Source of the DNA: Methylomonas sp. UP202
Lineage (GTDB): Bacteria; Pseudomonadota; Gammaproteobacteria; Methylococcales; Methylomonadaceae
DNA: 64,000 bases
NCBI RefSeq assembly: GCF_029910655.1
Contig: NZ_CP123897.1
Coordinates: 1,426,001 to 1,490,000 of the forward strand
Direction of reading: 5' to 3'
The position numbers were made by a program, and so were the translations under genes. The notes beneath the pieces are model-generated. The model searched no databases. It worked only from the letters and a program-made list of their open reading frames with translations, and was not told the origin of the DNA. Positions 44,948 to 53,773 of the stretch are shown piece after piece (within the stretch, counting starts at the first letter, position 1; every line of letters starts with the position of its first letter).

Positions 44948-45190
44948 ATGGCAAAAGACTTGAATGAATTGCGCGCGGTATTGAACAAGATGGAAGAGAT
45001 CGTTAACAGCATGACCGAAATGGACGCGGAAATATTGGATTTTGTCGATGCGAATTATCCCGATGCGCTGAACGAACAAAAGCTGATACAAACCTTCAAA
45101 ACCGTCGGCGACGCCGAAGACGAATTGCAAAGACAGATCGGTTTGCTGCGCAAGCATCTGGCCGCCGGTATTCCGGAATTGAATGCCTAA
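44948..45190 (+). CDS. small acidic helical protein, hypothetical
   Basis: An 80-residue protein with an excellent GGAGGAG site five bases before the ATG at 44948. The composition is charged and helical (ELRAVLNKMEEIVNSMTEMDAEILDF, then DAEDELQRQIGLLRKHL), consistent with a short coiled coil. I recognise no family. Confidence 0.75.
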   Translation: MAKDLNELRAVLNKMEEIVNSMTEMDAEILDFVDANYPDALNEQKLIQTFKTVGDAEDELQRQIGLLRKHLAAGIPELNA

Positions 45191-45239
45191 CGCTCACGAA
45201 ACAGTTGCGTCGCCCCGGCAAATGAAGGTCCCTGGCGTG

Positions 45240-45264
45240 GGAGCGGCTTTAGCCGCGATTGACA
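45240..45264. repeat. 25-bp direct repeat with internal GCGGCTTTAGCCGC palindrome, copy 1
   Basis: GGAGCGGCTTTAGCCGCG followed by ATTGACA, identical to 45402-45426. The copy includes a short hairpin. Confidence 0.8.
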
Positions 45265-45401
45265 ACGCTACGACACCGAATTGAGTGACCGCGTCGGGTG
45301 ACTTTCAGAGTAAGTCCGAAAAATCGGCATTTCATTTAACTCAAGCGGTCAACGGATCATGAAACCGCTGGCCGTCGCCCAGGCAAAGGAAAGTCAGTGG
45401 C

Positions 45402-45426
45402 GGAGCGGCTTTAGCCGCGATTGACA
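45402..45426. repeat. 25-bp direct repeat, copy 2
   Basis: Identical to 45240-45264; similarity continues weakly for about 15 further bases (ACGACACCG versus CCGACACCG). Confidence 0.8.
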
Positions 45427-45480
45427 GCGTTCCGACACCGGATTGGGGGGCGGCCGTCCGGTAACTTTCATAGGACGGTG

Positions 45481-45606
45481 TCGTAAAAGTCGAAACAGAA
45501 CCCTCTCCTCGCGGGAGAGGGCAGGGTGAGGGGGATAAAATCAATGCCTTACCGTGAATTTCCCCTCACCCCAACCCCTCTCCCGCCAGGAGAGGGGCTT
45601 TTACGA
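45481..45606. mobile_element. 126-bp MITE-like inverted-repeat element
   Basis: Outer ends TCGTAAAAG (45481-45489) and CTTTTACGA (45598-45606) are exact complements. Inside are two head-to-head CCCTCTCCC...GGGAGAGGG/CCCCTCACC units at 45501-45535 and 45561-45597 that pair with each other. No coding capacity. This resembles a paired REP or BIME-type unit, or a MITE. Confidence 0.75.
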
Positions 45607-45823
45607 CCCCCTCATAGTAAGGATTCCCAACGAATTTTGGGAATTCGATATTCGAAGCTACCGGGTTGAGATGCGCGGATTGACCATCCGGTAGCCATCG
45701 GGTTTTCGATTGGGCGCGGCATTTATACCTGCAATTCGTCGATGCCATTGGCTCGAATGCTCGGCAAGTGCGGCGATCAGTAGTTGCACCGGTTCCGTAG
45801 TTTGACGACGATGTTATTGGTCG

Positions 45824-46258
45824 TCATGCGTTAAGGCTTGGCAAGAATTGTTCCGCCGTCAGAATCGGGCAGATAAAGGGTTCGGAAATCGTCAATAAGT
45901 CCTGGTCGCCAGTTATCAGAGCATCGGCTTGCCCGGCTATGGCGAGCTGCAGGAAAGGCAGATCAAACGCATCGCGGCATTCGGGTGTAACGGGTGGCGG
46001 TTCCGGGATGACGATGGTTTGGCAATACGGCAAATAATCGGCCAGCAGTTCCTGTTGGTCAGCGGTACTGAGTTTAAATTTGGGATAATTCAGCACTCGG
46101 ATCAATTCCGCTACGGTGATTTTGGACAGCAAGGGAAGAATCTGCTGGCTTTGCCAGGCTTGGCGCAAGGGTGTCAAACGGCTTTGGGCAAATACCAAGG
46201 CAGACAGCACCAGATTGGTCTCGATGACCACACGCGGCGCATGGGTTGTACTGCTCAT
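45824..46258 (-). CDS. PIN-domain toxin of a type II toxin-antitoxin pair
   Basis: A 144-residue PIN protein of the putative toxin-antitoxin PIN group. The N-terminal segment is VVIETNLVLSALVF where members usually have D-T-N, so the first metal-binding Asp appears to be Glu. The later acidic positions are present in ECRDAFDLPFLQLAIAGQADALITGDQDLL. The substitution might weaken catalysis or be tolerated. Its start overlaps the antitoxin stop by 4 bases. Confidence 0.85.
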   Translation of the reverse strand: MSSTTHAPRVVIETNLVLSALVFAQSRLTPLRQAWQSQQILPLLSKITVAELIRVLNYPKFKLSTADQQELLADYLPYCQTIVIPEPPPVTPECRDAFDLPFLQLAIAGQADALITGDQDLLTISEPFICPILTAEQFLPSLNA

Positions 46259-46503
46259 TTATCGTGGGTGGATGTTGCATCGACAGCCTGTCTGGCCCAA
46301 ACCACCGCATCGTTAATATCTTGTTCCTGGAGATTTAACTCAGCTAATTTTGCGCGCACCGCATCGCCGCGCTGAATACGCACTGGAGTCAGGATGATCT
46401 GGCCGTTACGGGTTTCCACGTCAAAGTATTCCTCGGCGCCGACGGCAGAGGTAATGCTTTTGGGGAGGGTGAGTTGGTTTTTTGAGGTCATTTTGGCAAG
46501 CAT
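46255..46503 (-). CDS. AbrB/MazE-type antitoxin
   Basis: An 82-residue protein with GGAGG five bases before the ATG. MTSKNQLTLPKSITSAVGAEEYFDVETRNGQIILTPV is the swapped-hairpin AbrB DNA-binding fold; the C-terminal acidic helix would neutralise the toxin. It overlaps the PIN toxin and probably represses the pair. Confidence 0.85.
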   Translation of the reverse strand: MLAKMTSKNQLTLPKSITSAVGAEEYFDVETRNGQIILTPVRIQRGDAVRAKLAELNLQEQDINDAVVWARQAVDATSTHDK

Positions 46504-46896
46504 GGCAACCTCCGAGCTACAAAGTAAGGATTCCTTACTTTATGCTTTTGACTAATAAATTTCAAGCCGCGGCCGCACCGGTTTGTCGGAGCGGATCGTC
46601 GAAGGTTTACAGTACTTGCCGAAACGGCCGTAACCGCCGTCGAAATAGTCCTTTTCCAAACGATACCTGTTGCTGCGACATAGCGGGTCACAAACCCCGA
46701 ATGACCGAGTCCGGATATTCAACCCGGCGCTTCGCAACCCGTTCGAAGACTTGGCAAAGCCGTCCGCTTGGCGCCCATGCCACCGACCCGGCAAATTGCC
46801 GACCGGCGTGCTCTCCTAAGACTACGCGCCGAATCCCGTCGTCACGATGGCGATCCGCGCGACAACCCGTTAGCAAATCACGATCGATATGCCGGT
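46504..46896. other. 390-bp spacer upstream of the antitoxin
   Basis: Overlapping open frames on both strands, none with a recognised domain or ribosome site. The first 50 bases contain the antitoxin promoter (TTACTTT-rich). Confidence 0.45.
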
Positions 46897-47400
46897 TTAA
46901 CCATTCGCCATATGTTTTTCTGTTCGGAGCGTCGCGTGCAAGGTTTTTAGTGTTGCGGGAATCACTATTTGCCTTGCGCGCAGGGCTTTTAGCATTGCCC
47001 GCAAGTCTCGGACCCTTGCGTTTATTGCTCGGAGAGTTGCGAGCAAGTCTTTTAGTGTTGCGAGAGTTGCTTTTTGCCTTGAACGCAAGGCTTTTAGCGT
47101 TGCCCGCAAGGCTCGGAGCCTTGCGTTGATTGCTCGGAGAGTTGCGCGCAAGGCTTTTAGTGTTGCGAGAATTGCTTTTTGCCTTGCGCTCAGGGTTTTT
47201 AGCGTTGCCCGCAAGGCTTGGAGTCTCGCGTTAATTGCTCGGAGAGTTGCGTACAAGTCTTTTAGTGCTGCGAGGATGTCTATTTGACCGGAAATCAAGA
47301 CTGGGAACGTCACGGATCGGCAAGTTTTTGTCGTTCGGTTCGCCAAAATAACCGACATACGAACGACCGGTTCCCCACCTATTACCGTCGCTTGATACAT
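46897..47400 (-). CDS. possible heptad-repeat protein encoded by a 105-bp tandem repeat
   Basis: A 167-residue frame. After about 40 residues it consists of three 35-residue repeats and a partial one, each of five heptads such as ATLKALR, ATLRAIN, ARLRALR, ATLKALR and ARQKAIL. This would form a long, very basic amphipathic helix. The start ATG at 47400 has a poor ribosome site. The opposite strand is also open across the repeats, so the frame may be a by-product of the tandem DNA repeat. I give it moderate to low confidence as a gene. Confidence 0.4.
   Translation of the reverse strand: MYQATVIGGEPVVRMSVILANRTTKTCRSVTFPVLISGQIDILAALKDLYATLRAINARLQALRATLKTLSARQKAILATLKALRATLRAINARLRALRATLKALRSRQKATLATLKDLLATLRAINARVRDLRAMLKALRARQIVIPATLKTLHATLRTEKHMANG
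46945..47280. repeat. 105-bp tandem repeat, three full copies plus ends
   Basis: TTTTAGTGTTGCG recurs at 46945, 47050, 47155 and (as TTTTAGTGCTGCG) 47260, exactly 105 bases apart. Units differ by a number of substitutions but no indels, so the reading frame is preserved. A 21-base subperiod underlies each unit. Confidence 0.9.
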
Positions 47401-47410
47401 CTTAAAACAT

Positions 47411-47815
47411 TCAATTTACTCTCAACAAAGAAACCATAATTCCGACTGTCATTAGGCAGACGCCCCAAGCAAAATAGCGTAACAATTGCCCATCGCCTGC
47501 AGAGTTTCGTTTATGCCGAATCAACACGCGATGACTGACTACGAAAATCGCAAAAGCGGGAACTTGCAGGATGGGACTTAAGAACCGTTCCCAAGGATCG
47601 ACGGGCAGCACTGCGCAAAATGTCGCCAAAGACAAGAACAGTGCAGCCAGCGAAAAACAAACGCAAATCTGCAATATCCAATAATATCTGACTTTATCCA
47701 GTGCATATTGTGAAAACCAATAGCCGCATTCACATTGGGCGGAAGTCCCTAAACGCCCTTCACCATGATTTTCTCTGCCGCAGTTTGGACAAACGCAGTG
47801 CCCCAGTCGCAACAT
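47411..47815 (-). CDS. zinc-ribbon membrane protein, hypothetical
   Basis: A 134-residue protein. An N-terminal zinc-ribbon-like region has two pairs of Cys (CPNCG and CECGYW). Three hydrophobic segments follow (about residues 46-72, 80-98 and 112-131). Function unknown. Its ATG overlaps the stop of the kdpE-like gene, so it is the last gene of the operon and may report on or modify the membrane state. Confidence 0.7.
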   Translation of the reverse strand: MLRLGHCVCPNCGRENHGEGRLGTSAQCECGYWFSQYALDKVRYYWILQICVCFSLAALFLSLATFCAVLPVDPWERFLSPILQVPAFAIFVVSHRVLIRHKRNSAGDGQLLRYFAWGVCLMTVGIMVSLLRVN

Positions 47816-48516
47816 CAATTTTCCCCATCGCTCAACCGATAACCGACCCCGGCTTCGGTTAACAGATAGCGCGGGCGGGTGGGGTCGGCTTCCAACTTAT
47901 GGCGCAATTGCCCCATGTAAATCCGCAAATAGTGGCTGTGTTCGACATAGCTCGGTCCCCAGACTTTTTCCAGCAATTGCCGATGGGTGACGACAAAACC
48001 GGCGTTGCGGACCAGTTCGGCCAACAAGCGAAATTCAAGTGGCGTTAAATGCACTTCGCGTTCGCCGACAAACAAGCGGCGTTTGCTCAGTTCTATCCTT
48101 AGGTCGCCGGCTTCGAAAGCCATTTGCTCATTAGCCGAAGGCGCCGTAACGCGCCTGAGCAAGGCTTTGATTCGGGACAGTAGTTCGGCGTTGCCGAATG
48201 GCTTGGGCAGATAATCATCGGCTCCGTTATCCAAGGCCTGCGTGATGTCGTTTTCCTGATCGCGTGCCGACAGCACAATGACGGGCAACTTCGACCATAG
48301 GCGTAGCCGGCGTATGACTTCCTGGCCGTCGAGATCGGGCAATCCCAAATCCAGTATCAGCAGGCTGGGATGCTGGTTGCGCGTGGCGTTGAGGCCTTCT
48401 CGCCCGGTCGCGAATGCCGACACGGCATAATCTTGATTCTCCAGTGTCGTCGTCAACAATTGGCGCAGAGGTGGATCGTCTTCAATCAGCAGAATTATGG
48501 GCTTCTCACTTTTCAT
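47815..48516 (-). CDS. KdpE-like response regulator
   Basis: A 233-residue OmpR-type regulator. The receiver domain has LIEDDPPLRQLL and the phosphoacceptor Asp56 (LLILDLGLPDLDG); the C-terminal winged helix has HLTPLEFRLLAELVRNAGFVVTHRQLL and HYLRIYMGQLRHKLE, close to KdpE. It normally receives phosphate from KdpD and activates kdpFABC, but no potassium pump genes are nearby. It starts 1 base after the kinase stop, so both are in one operon downstream of nhaD and apbE and may regulate that sodium module. Confidence 0.9.
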   Translation of the reverse strand: MKSEKPIILLIEDDPPLRQLLTTTLENQDYAVSAFATGREGLNATRNQHPSLLILDLGLPDLDGQEVIRRLRLWSKLPVIVLSARDQENDITQALDNGADDYLPKPFGNAELLSRIKALLRRVTAPSANEQMAFEAGDLRIELSKRRLFVGEREVHLTPLEFRLLAELVRNAGFVVTHRQLLEKVWGPSYVEHSHYLRIYMGQLRHKLEADPTRPRYLLTEAGVGYRLSDGEN

Positions 48517-50064
48517 TTATTCCCCTTCATTCTCTTCCAAGGCGATAGTCGGAGGACATTCGGAAAACGGCAGCCAGAGTTGAAAAATAGAGCCACCACC
48601 TTGGCGGCGACTAGCGGTAATTTTTCCTCCGTGGGATTCGATGATGGCCCGGCAAATGGACAGCCCCAGACCGACGCCGCTTTGAGCACCTTCGGGATGA
48701 ATTTGGAAAAATTTATCGAAAATTTTTTCCTCGTATCCGGTGCCGATACCAATCCCGCGGTCCGCTATTTGAATGCTGACGCCTTGCTCGCTGGTTTCGA
48801 CCGAGATGTCGATGGGGTTGCCGCTTGGCGAATATTTGTGAGCGTTATCGAGCAAGTTGACGATGACTTGCTGCAGCAATACCGCATCGACATTGATCAG
48901 GGCCTGGCTATTGGCGATTTGAATATTGACCGGACGCTCTTTTAGGGTTTTGTCCAGCCTGCGTAAGGCGCTGCCGATGATCTCCTCCGGCTCGTACCAT
49001 TGCCGGTTAAGAACGACCTCGCCGGCTTCCAAACGGGCCATTTCCAGGATTTTGGTGGTCAGATCAGACATGCGATGCGCTTCGCTGCTAATCGTCCGTA
49101 CCAGCTTTGTTCGGCTGACATCCGGCTGGCGTTCTTCGTCGGTTTCCAGGGTGCTGGCGGCGGCGACGATGGTCGCCAATGGTGTCCTGAGGTCGTGGGA
49201 AATACTGCTCAACAAGGAATTACGCAAGGTTTCGGATTGAATTTTTAAGCTGGCTTCCTTGGTTTGTTCGACCAGATAAGCCCTTTCCAAGGTATTTGCG
49301 ATCTGGCCGATGAAGGTATCCAAAAATAAGCGTTGCTCCTCTTGTGCGAGTTTCTCGGCTGCGGATAGCTCTAAAACCAATACGCCGATGGTGCGGATAG
49401 CGCCTTTGAGTGGTAAGTAAACAGATGTCTCCTCGGCAAAATAGTCGCTGCCATGGCCGGCGCTTTTACCATGGCTAAAAACCCAACGCGCTACTTGCAA
49501 ATTGGCGCCGCGCAAGGAAATCGGCCAGATCGCTTGCGTTGGATAAGATAGTTCGCCAGCGCGATTGGTCAACAGTATTGTATTTTTGCCGCCGAATTCG
49601 GCATGGATGTGGCGCACGCCAATTTCGACGATGTCCCGTTCCAAACGGGCTTCCGCCAGTTCCTTGCTCAAGCAATACAGCGCAGAGGCGCGTTGCTCCC
49701 TAAATGTCGCTATTCGTGCTTGCAAGCGCACGGTTTCTGCAAGTTTGCTGGTCACTGTGCCGATAAGTAGCATTACCGCCAAGCCGAGCAGATTTTCTTG
49801 ATCGGCAATCGCAAACGAGAAAATGGGTGGGGCAAAAAAATAGGCAAATGCCGCAGCGCTCGTTAATGACGCCAGCATTGAAGGCCACAGGCCAAATCTC
49901 AGAGCGACAAAAAACACGCCCAGCAAATAGATCAGCAGAATATTACTGGGCTTGAGCACGTCTCGGAACGGCCAGTCGATCAAGGTCAGCAACAGCGGCG
50001 TTGCCAAGCTAACCAGCAAATTGCCGAAAACCTTTGCGATTTTCTGGTGCCTGGTTTTCATCAT
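48517..50064 (-). CDS. KdpD-like sensor histidine kinase lacking the N-terminal KdpD/Usp domains
   Basis: A 515-residue membrane kinase. It begins with the four-helix DUF4118 membrane domain (residues about 15-115), where full KdpD carries 400 additional N-terminal residues. A GAF-like region follows (about 125-260), then HisKA with SISHDLRTPLATI (His290) and HATPase with NLLDNAHKYSP and GVGLGLSI. The arrangement is that of the C-terminal half of KdpD. The sensing range must therefore differ: the ATP-binding and universal-stress domains are missing. The stop abuts the regulator start and the beginning overlaps apbE by 4 bases. Confidence 0.9.
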   Translation of the reverse strand: MMKTRHQKIAKVFGNLLVSLATPLLLTLIDWPFRDVLKPSNILLIYLLGVFFVALRFGLWPSMLASLTSAAAFAYFFAPPIFSFAIADQENLLGLAVMLLIGTVTSKLAETVRLQARIATFREQRASALYCLSKELAEARLERDIVEIGVRHIHAEFGGKNTILLTNRAGELSYPTQAIWPISLRGANLQVARWVFSHGKSAGHGSDYFAEETSVYLPLKGAIRTIGVLVLELSAAEKLAQEEQRLFLDTFIGQIANTLERAYLVEQTKEASLKIQSETLRNSLLSSISHDLRTPLATIVAAASTLETDEERQPDVSRTKLVRTISSEAHRMSDLTTKILEMARLEAGEVVLNRQWYEPEEIIGSALRRLDKTLKERPVNIQIANSQALINVDAVLLQQVIVNLLDNAHKYSPSGNPIDISVETSEQGVSIQIADRGIGIGTGYEEKIFDKFFQIHPEGAQSGVGLGLSICRAIIESHGGKITASRRQGGGSIFQLWLPFSECPPTIALEENEGE

Positions 50065-51086
50065 TTGCTGATCGCTGCCAATTGCGAAACTTTGAACGCT
50101 TTGCTGGTGTATTCCAGTAATTTTTTGTCGTTCTCATAAACCAACAGTACTTTCAGATTTTCCGCTTCGGCGATTTGCATGGCTTTGCTTTCACCGACAC
50201 AGAGCAAAGCGGTATCCCAGGCATCGGCCCAAGTGGGATCGTCGTGAACCACTGTCACCGAACGCAAATGATGATTCACGGGCCGGCCGGTTTTTGGACT
50301 CAAGATATGGGAATAGTTTTGTCCTTGGTCTTCAAAGAAATTCCGGTAAGTGCCAGCGGTCATGATAGCCGTGCCTTTCGTTTCCTTGATGTCTATGATT
50401 TTCTGTAGGCCCCGAGTACCGGATGTGGGCGTTTCGACGCCGATACGCCAATCGTCGCCACTCGCTTTGCGGCCTTTCACCAGCATTTCGCCGCCTATTT
50501 CGACCAGATAATTTTCAATCCCCAGCGTATCCAGACGCTGAGCAACCATGCCGACGCTGTATCCTTGGGCGATAGAAGATAGATCGATTTTGACTTTGGG
50601 GTCTTTTTTTCTGATCCGATGCCCGGTCGCATCGATTTCCAATAACGACATACCAATATGCGGCATCAGGGCGCCGATTTCATGATCGCCAGGGACCCGA
50701 TTTTCATGCCCGGAAAATCCCCAAAGATCGAACAAGGGTTTTATCGTGAGATCGTAGCAACCTTCGGAACGCTGATAAACGTTGTTTGCAATGGCTAGCA
50801 AACCAACGATCTCCGGCGAGGCCGGCAACCAGTCTACGGTCTCTTGCGCGTTCAAGCGCGAGATTTCCGAATCGTCCCGATAATTGGACATTTTGGCGTC
50901 TATTTCGGCCAATACCGTTGTGATCTGCTGGCGCACGTCCTCCAAAGCTGCCAAACGCCGGTTCAGAACCAGTTTAATATGATACGTCGTTCCCTGAGCT
51001 TCGCCGGATACTTCGGCCTCGCGCGGCGTATCCTTACAACCCAGCAGAATCAAGCTCAAAAGTAACGATGAAAACAGCTTTTTCAT
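50061..51086 (-). CDS. apbE: FAD:protein FMN transferase, lipoprotein (ApbE1)
   Basis: A 341-residue ApbE. The N-terminus MKKLFSSLLLSLILLGC is a lipoprotein signal with Cys17. GEAQGTTYHIKLV and GCYDLTIKPLFDLWGFSG, IDLSSIAQGYSVGMVAQRLD, and TAIMTAGTYRNFFEDQGQNYSHILSPKTGRPVNH are the FAD- and Mg-binding signatures. It transfers FMN to Thr/Ser of exported or membrane proteins such as Nqr and Rnf subunits. It is encoded 25 bases after nhaD and overlaps the kinase. The start at 51086 is chosen over a longer frame because it opens on the lipobox. Confidence 0.93.
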   Translation of the reverse strand: MKKLFSSLLLSLILLGCKDTPREAEVSGEAQGTTYHIKLVLNRRLAALEDVRQQITTVLAEIDAKMSNYRDDSEISRLNAQETVDWLPASPEIVGLLAIANNVYQRSEGCYDLTIKPLFDLWGFSGHENRVPGDHEIGALMPHIGMSLLEIDATGHRIRKKDPKVKIDLSSIAQGYSVGMVAQRLDTLGIENYLVEIGGEMLVKGRKASGDDWRIGVETPTSGTRGLQKIIDIKETKGTAIMTAGTYRNFFEDQGQNYSHILSPKTGRPVNHHLRSVTVVHDDPTWADAWDTALLCVGESKAMQIAEAENLKVLLVYENDKKLLEYTSKAFKVSQLAAISK

Positions 51087-51111
51087 TTCCGGGTTCGGCA
51101 AGGGCTTAGGT

Positions 51112-52617
51112 CTAGAAGTGACCGCCGTTGATGATATAAAGGGTGAAAATACTGGCAATAAAACCCAATAAGATGGCAGGCATCCAGCGTAAATGCAGCG
51201 TAAATGTGTACCCTTCGCCTTCTTCCATATTGCCTTTCATTAATCCCAATACATGCAGAGCCGGCGCCGAACCGATCGCCAGCAAACTACCGCCGACGCC
51301 CAATGTCAGTGTTAATAACAGCCATTGGCCCATTGGAAAAGGTGGATGCATATTTAACACCGCAAACATCAATGTGCCGTTATCAATACATGCCGATGAC
51401 AAACCGATCAGCACGTTTGCAACTGTCGGGCTAATTTGGGTAAATAAATAATGGGCCATCGCATCCAAATAACCCAGGAAACTGAGTGCGCCAACGATCA
51501 TCATCGCGCCGTAAAAAAATAACAAGGTATCCCAATCGACGCCGGCAATACATTTAAAAACATCGAAGCCTTTTTGCGATTCAATATAGTCTTGTTTTTC
51601 ATAGTCAGTTAAAAAGTGACTAATCTTTTCTGATTTATGTTCGGATTTAGTTAAATAATAAGCAAAGAATTGCAATAGCGCTAAACCAAATATCATCCCT
51701 GCTATTGCCGGCATATCAAGAAAAACGTTCGATAAAATGGTAATGCTGAATGTGAGTATAAATATAAAAATTATCCGTTTGCTCCCACGTTTTAAAATGG
51801 GGATTTCTTTAGAAAAGCTAGGTTTTTCTTTGGTAACAGCAAAATGCATAATCGCTGCTGGCACAAAAAAATTTACGATGCACGGAATAGTCAGAATGAA
51901 AAAATCAGTAAAATGCAACATATTCTGCTGCCAAACGAAAAATGTAGAAATACCTCCCAAAGGGCTCATCGTGCCACCGGCATTGGCAGCGATCACCGCA
52001 CTCAAGCCGGCTAAGCCCACAAATTTAGGTTGCCCTTTTCCTATCTGTAAGATGATGTACCCCATCAGCAAGCCCACCGTTAAACTGCTGATAACCAAAG
52101 ACAGTAAAAATGCTAATACACCTGTAATCCAAAACAATTGCCGATAACTATATTGTTTATTGGCTAATACAATACGCAACGCGTCGAAAATCCCCCGCTC
52201 TGTCATGGAATTTAAAAAAGTCATCGACACCGTTATAAACAGAAATAATTCTGCATAAGCCGTTAAATTGCTTTGAAAAACAGCGGCGACATTTTTTGCC
52301 GTTCCGTGTTCGGATGAATAATAAATGAAAATTGCAAACCAAATTAAAGCCGAGCCTAAAACCATCGGTTTGGCTTTACTTAATTGATGTAAATCTTCCG
52401 TCATCGCCAATATGTAAGCGATAACGGTGACTGCAACCGCAAAGTAGCCAACGAAATGATCCTTCAAATCCAATTGATTTGCCGTGGCTGTTTCTTGGGC
52501 AAAGCTTATCTCTGGAATAAGGAGTGCTAACGTTAAGAGAATTAATTGGTAGAAACTGATAACCCGTGATTTTTTCACTTGCTTTTGCCGATTAATAAAA
52601 AGGATTGCACTTTCCAC
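51112..52617 (-). CDS. nhaD: NhaD-family Na+/H+ antiporter
   Basis: About 501 residues, with twelve or more hydrophobic helices. AANAGGTMSPLGGISTFFVWQ and GLSSACIDNGTLMFAVLNM are the conserved ion-binding segments of NhaD antiporters, which export sodium in exchange for protons. The GTG at 52617 gives the longest frame; a GTG at 52578 would begin directly on a signal-like segment (VKKSRVISFYQLILLTL) and is equally possible. Codon and base composition are more AT-rich than neighbouring genes, consistent with acquisition by transfer. It heads the operon with apbE and the KdpDE-like pair. Confidence 0.92.
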   Translation of the reverse strand: MESAILFINRQKQVKKSRVISFYQLILLTLALLIPEISFAQETATANQLDLKDHFVGYFAVAVTVIAYILAMTEDLHQLSKAKPMVLGSALIWFAIFIYYSSEHGTAKNVAAVFQSNLTAYAELFLFITVSMTFLNSMTERGIFDALRIVLANKQYSYRQLFWITGVLAFLLSLVISSLTVGLLMGYIILQIGKGQPKFVGLAGLSAVIAANAGGTMSPLGGISTFFVWQQNMLHFTDFFILTIPCIVNFFVPAAIMHFAVTKEKPSFSKEIPILKRGSKRIIFIFILTFSITILSNVFLDMPAIAGMIFGLALLQFFAYYLTKSEHKSEKISHFLTDYEKQDYIESQKGFDVFKCIAGVDWDTLLFFYGAMMIVGALSFLGYLDAMAHYLFTQISPTVANVLIGLSSACIDNGTLMFAVLNMHPPFPMGQWLLLTLTLGVGGSLLAIGSAPALHVLGLMKGNMEEGEGYTFTLHLRWMPAILLGFIASIFTLYIINGGHF

Positions 52618-53497
52618 TTATGCTGATTAGGCATGAATAGATTTTTTTTGCGGTTGAAATCGTTAATGCGATAAGTTTTGAAACTGCCGAGACTGACGGT
52701 TTTTTTTGATCTATAAAATCGCTTGGACTAATTTCGGCGCGAGGAAATAGTAAATTTTTCGAAATAAAGATTTCGTTAAGATATGTCTACCATGGCGTAA
52801 CGCATTGTTTCCTGATGGTAAACAGTCAAGCGAGTGTTCGTTTCCCCAGCTCTCCCTGGAAACGGCAAAAGTGGGGTCTTAATCCTTATAAACTAAGCAG
52901 ACGGCGGGAACTGTAACCAAGCCAGGAAAACTTTAATGATTGACGAAATGTTGTCAGTCGTTGTCGTATCTCTTTTGAAGGTATGACGATTGAATGCAGA
53001 CCGATCGGATTTGCAGAAGGGAATGACCACCGTGCCGTTCTTGCCGATATTGCGGATAAAGAATTCCGCCGTTTGATTTGAATTTGGGAGTGGATATTGT
53101 TGGAATGTCTGCTATATGAATTACAGCAGACACACATTACAAGAATAAGTGAAAGGCCGCTTGGGGTCGTTTTCCGCCGAACGAGGATGAAGCCGGCGAG
53201 TGGTGTTCTCGGAAAATCCGAAAGGACAGTGTCGCGAGAAGGGAGTTTGTCCTTACACAGGCAGGGCCCGCGCGATGGTTTTCAGCGGACTCTTGCAAAC
53301 GACAACTCGCCCGGACTTTCGCGCCGCAACGGTCGGTTTTTAGCTTCGGTCTGCTAAGTTTGAGTCGGCCGATATTTTCCGCCGGCTCCGTTCGGGAATC
53401 TCGTCAGTTGTTCCTGGCGGTAAAGGAAATTTAGTCATCACCAAGCTGTTCGATCGAACTTAATCCCAAAAAAGCGCGGATGGACGGTTTCGGGGGG
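52618..53497. other. 880-bp spacer upstream of nhaD
   Basis: No convincing gene. The first 200 bases are AT-rich with T-runs and must hold the nhaD promoter. A 33-codon frame near 52983 (start MTIECRPIGFAEGNDHRAVL) has protein-like composition and might be the end of a broken gene. Beyond 53150 the sequence is GC-rich with open frames on several strands and no domains. Confidence 0.5.
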
Positions 53498-53773
53498 TTA
53501 TTGCTTAGATCGTTGTCGCCGCGCATCCATCGGATTTTGTTTCAGCGGCCGATAAATCTCCACCCGGTCGCCGTCGGTCAGCGTTGCGTTGGGTTTGGCG
53601 ACGATGCCGAAAATGCCGAATTTTTGAACGGTCAAATCGATTTCCGGGTGCAGGGCCAAGATGCCGGATGCCTGGATGGCTTGTTCGGCGGTGGCGTCCG
53701 GCGGTAGGGTTAGCGCGATCAGGGTTTGCCGCTCGGGCGTCGCGTAGGCGACTTCGATGCGGATGTCAGCCAT
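53498..53773 (-). CDS. rnfH: RnfH-family ubiquitin-like protein
   Basis: A 91-residue beta-grasp protein. IRIEVAYATPERQTLIALTLPPDATAEQAIQASGIL and KFGIFGIVAKPNATLTDGDRVEIYRPL are the RnfH signature. It is usually encoded directly after ratA, as here with an 8-base overlap, and its function is not established despite the name. Confidence 0.93.
   Translation of the reverse strand: MADIRIEVAYATPERQTLIALTLPPDATAEQAIQASGILALHPEIDLTVQKFGIFGIVAKPNATLTDGDRVEIYRPLKQNPMDARRQRSKQ

Larger units (their letters stand above)
45191..45823. other. 630-bp repeat-rich spacer without genes
   Basis: Contains two copies of GGAGCGGCTTTAGCCGCG (see separate entries) and a 126-bp inverted-repeat element at 45481-45606. 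No open frame has coding character. Confidence 0.7.

Noticed and set aside
46482-47129. 215-residue + strand frame opposite the 105-bp repeats
   Set aside because: Poor start and Leu/Arg-only composition over the repeats; I consider it the antisense reading of the tandem repeat.
52983-53084. 33-codon + strand frame beginning MTIECRPIGF
   Set aside because: Protein-like composition but too short and without a ribosome site; possibly the end of a decayed gene.
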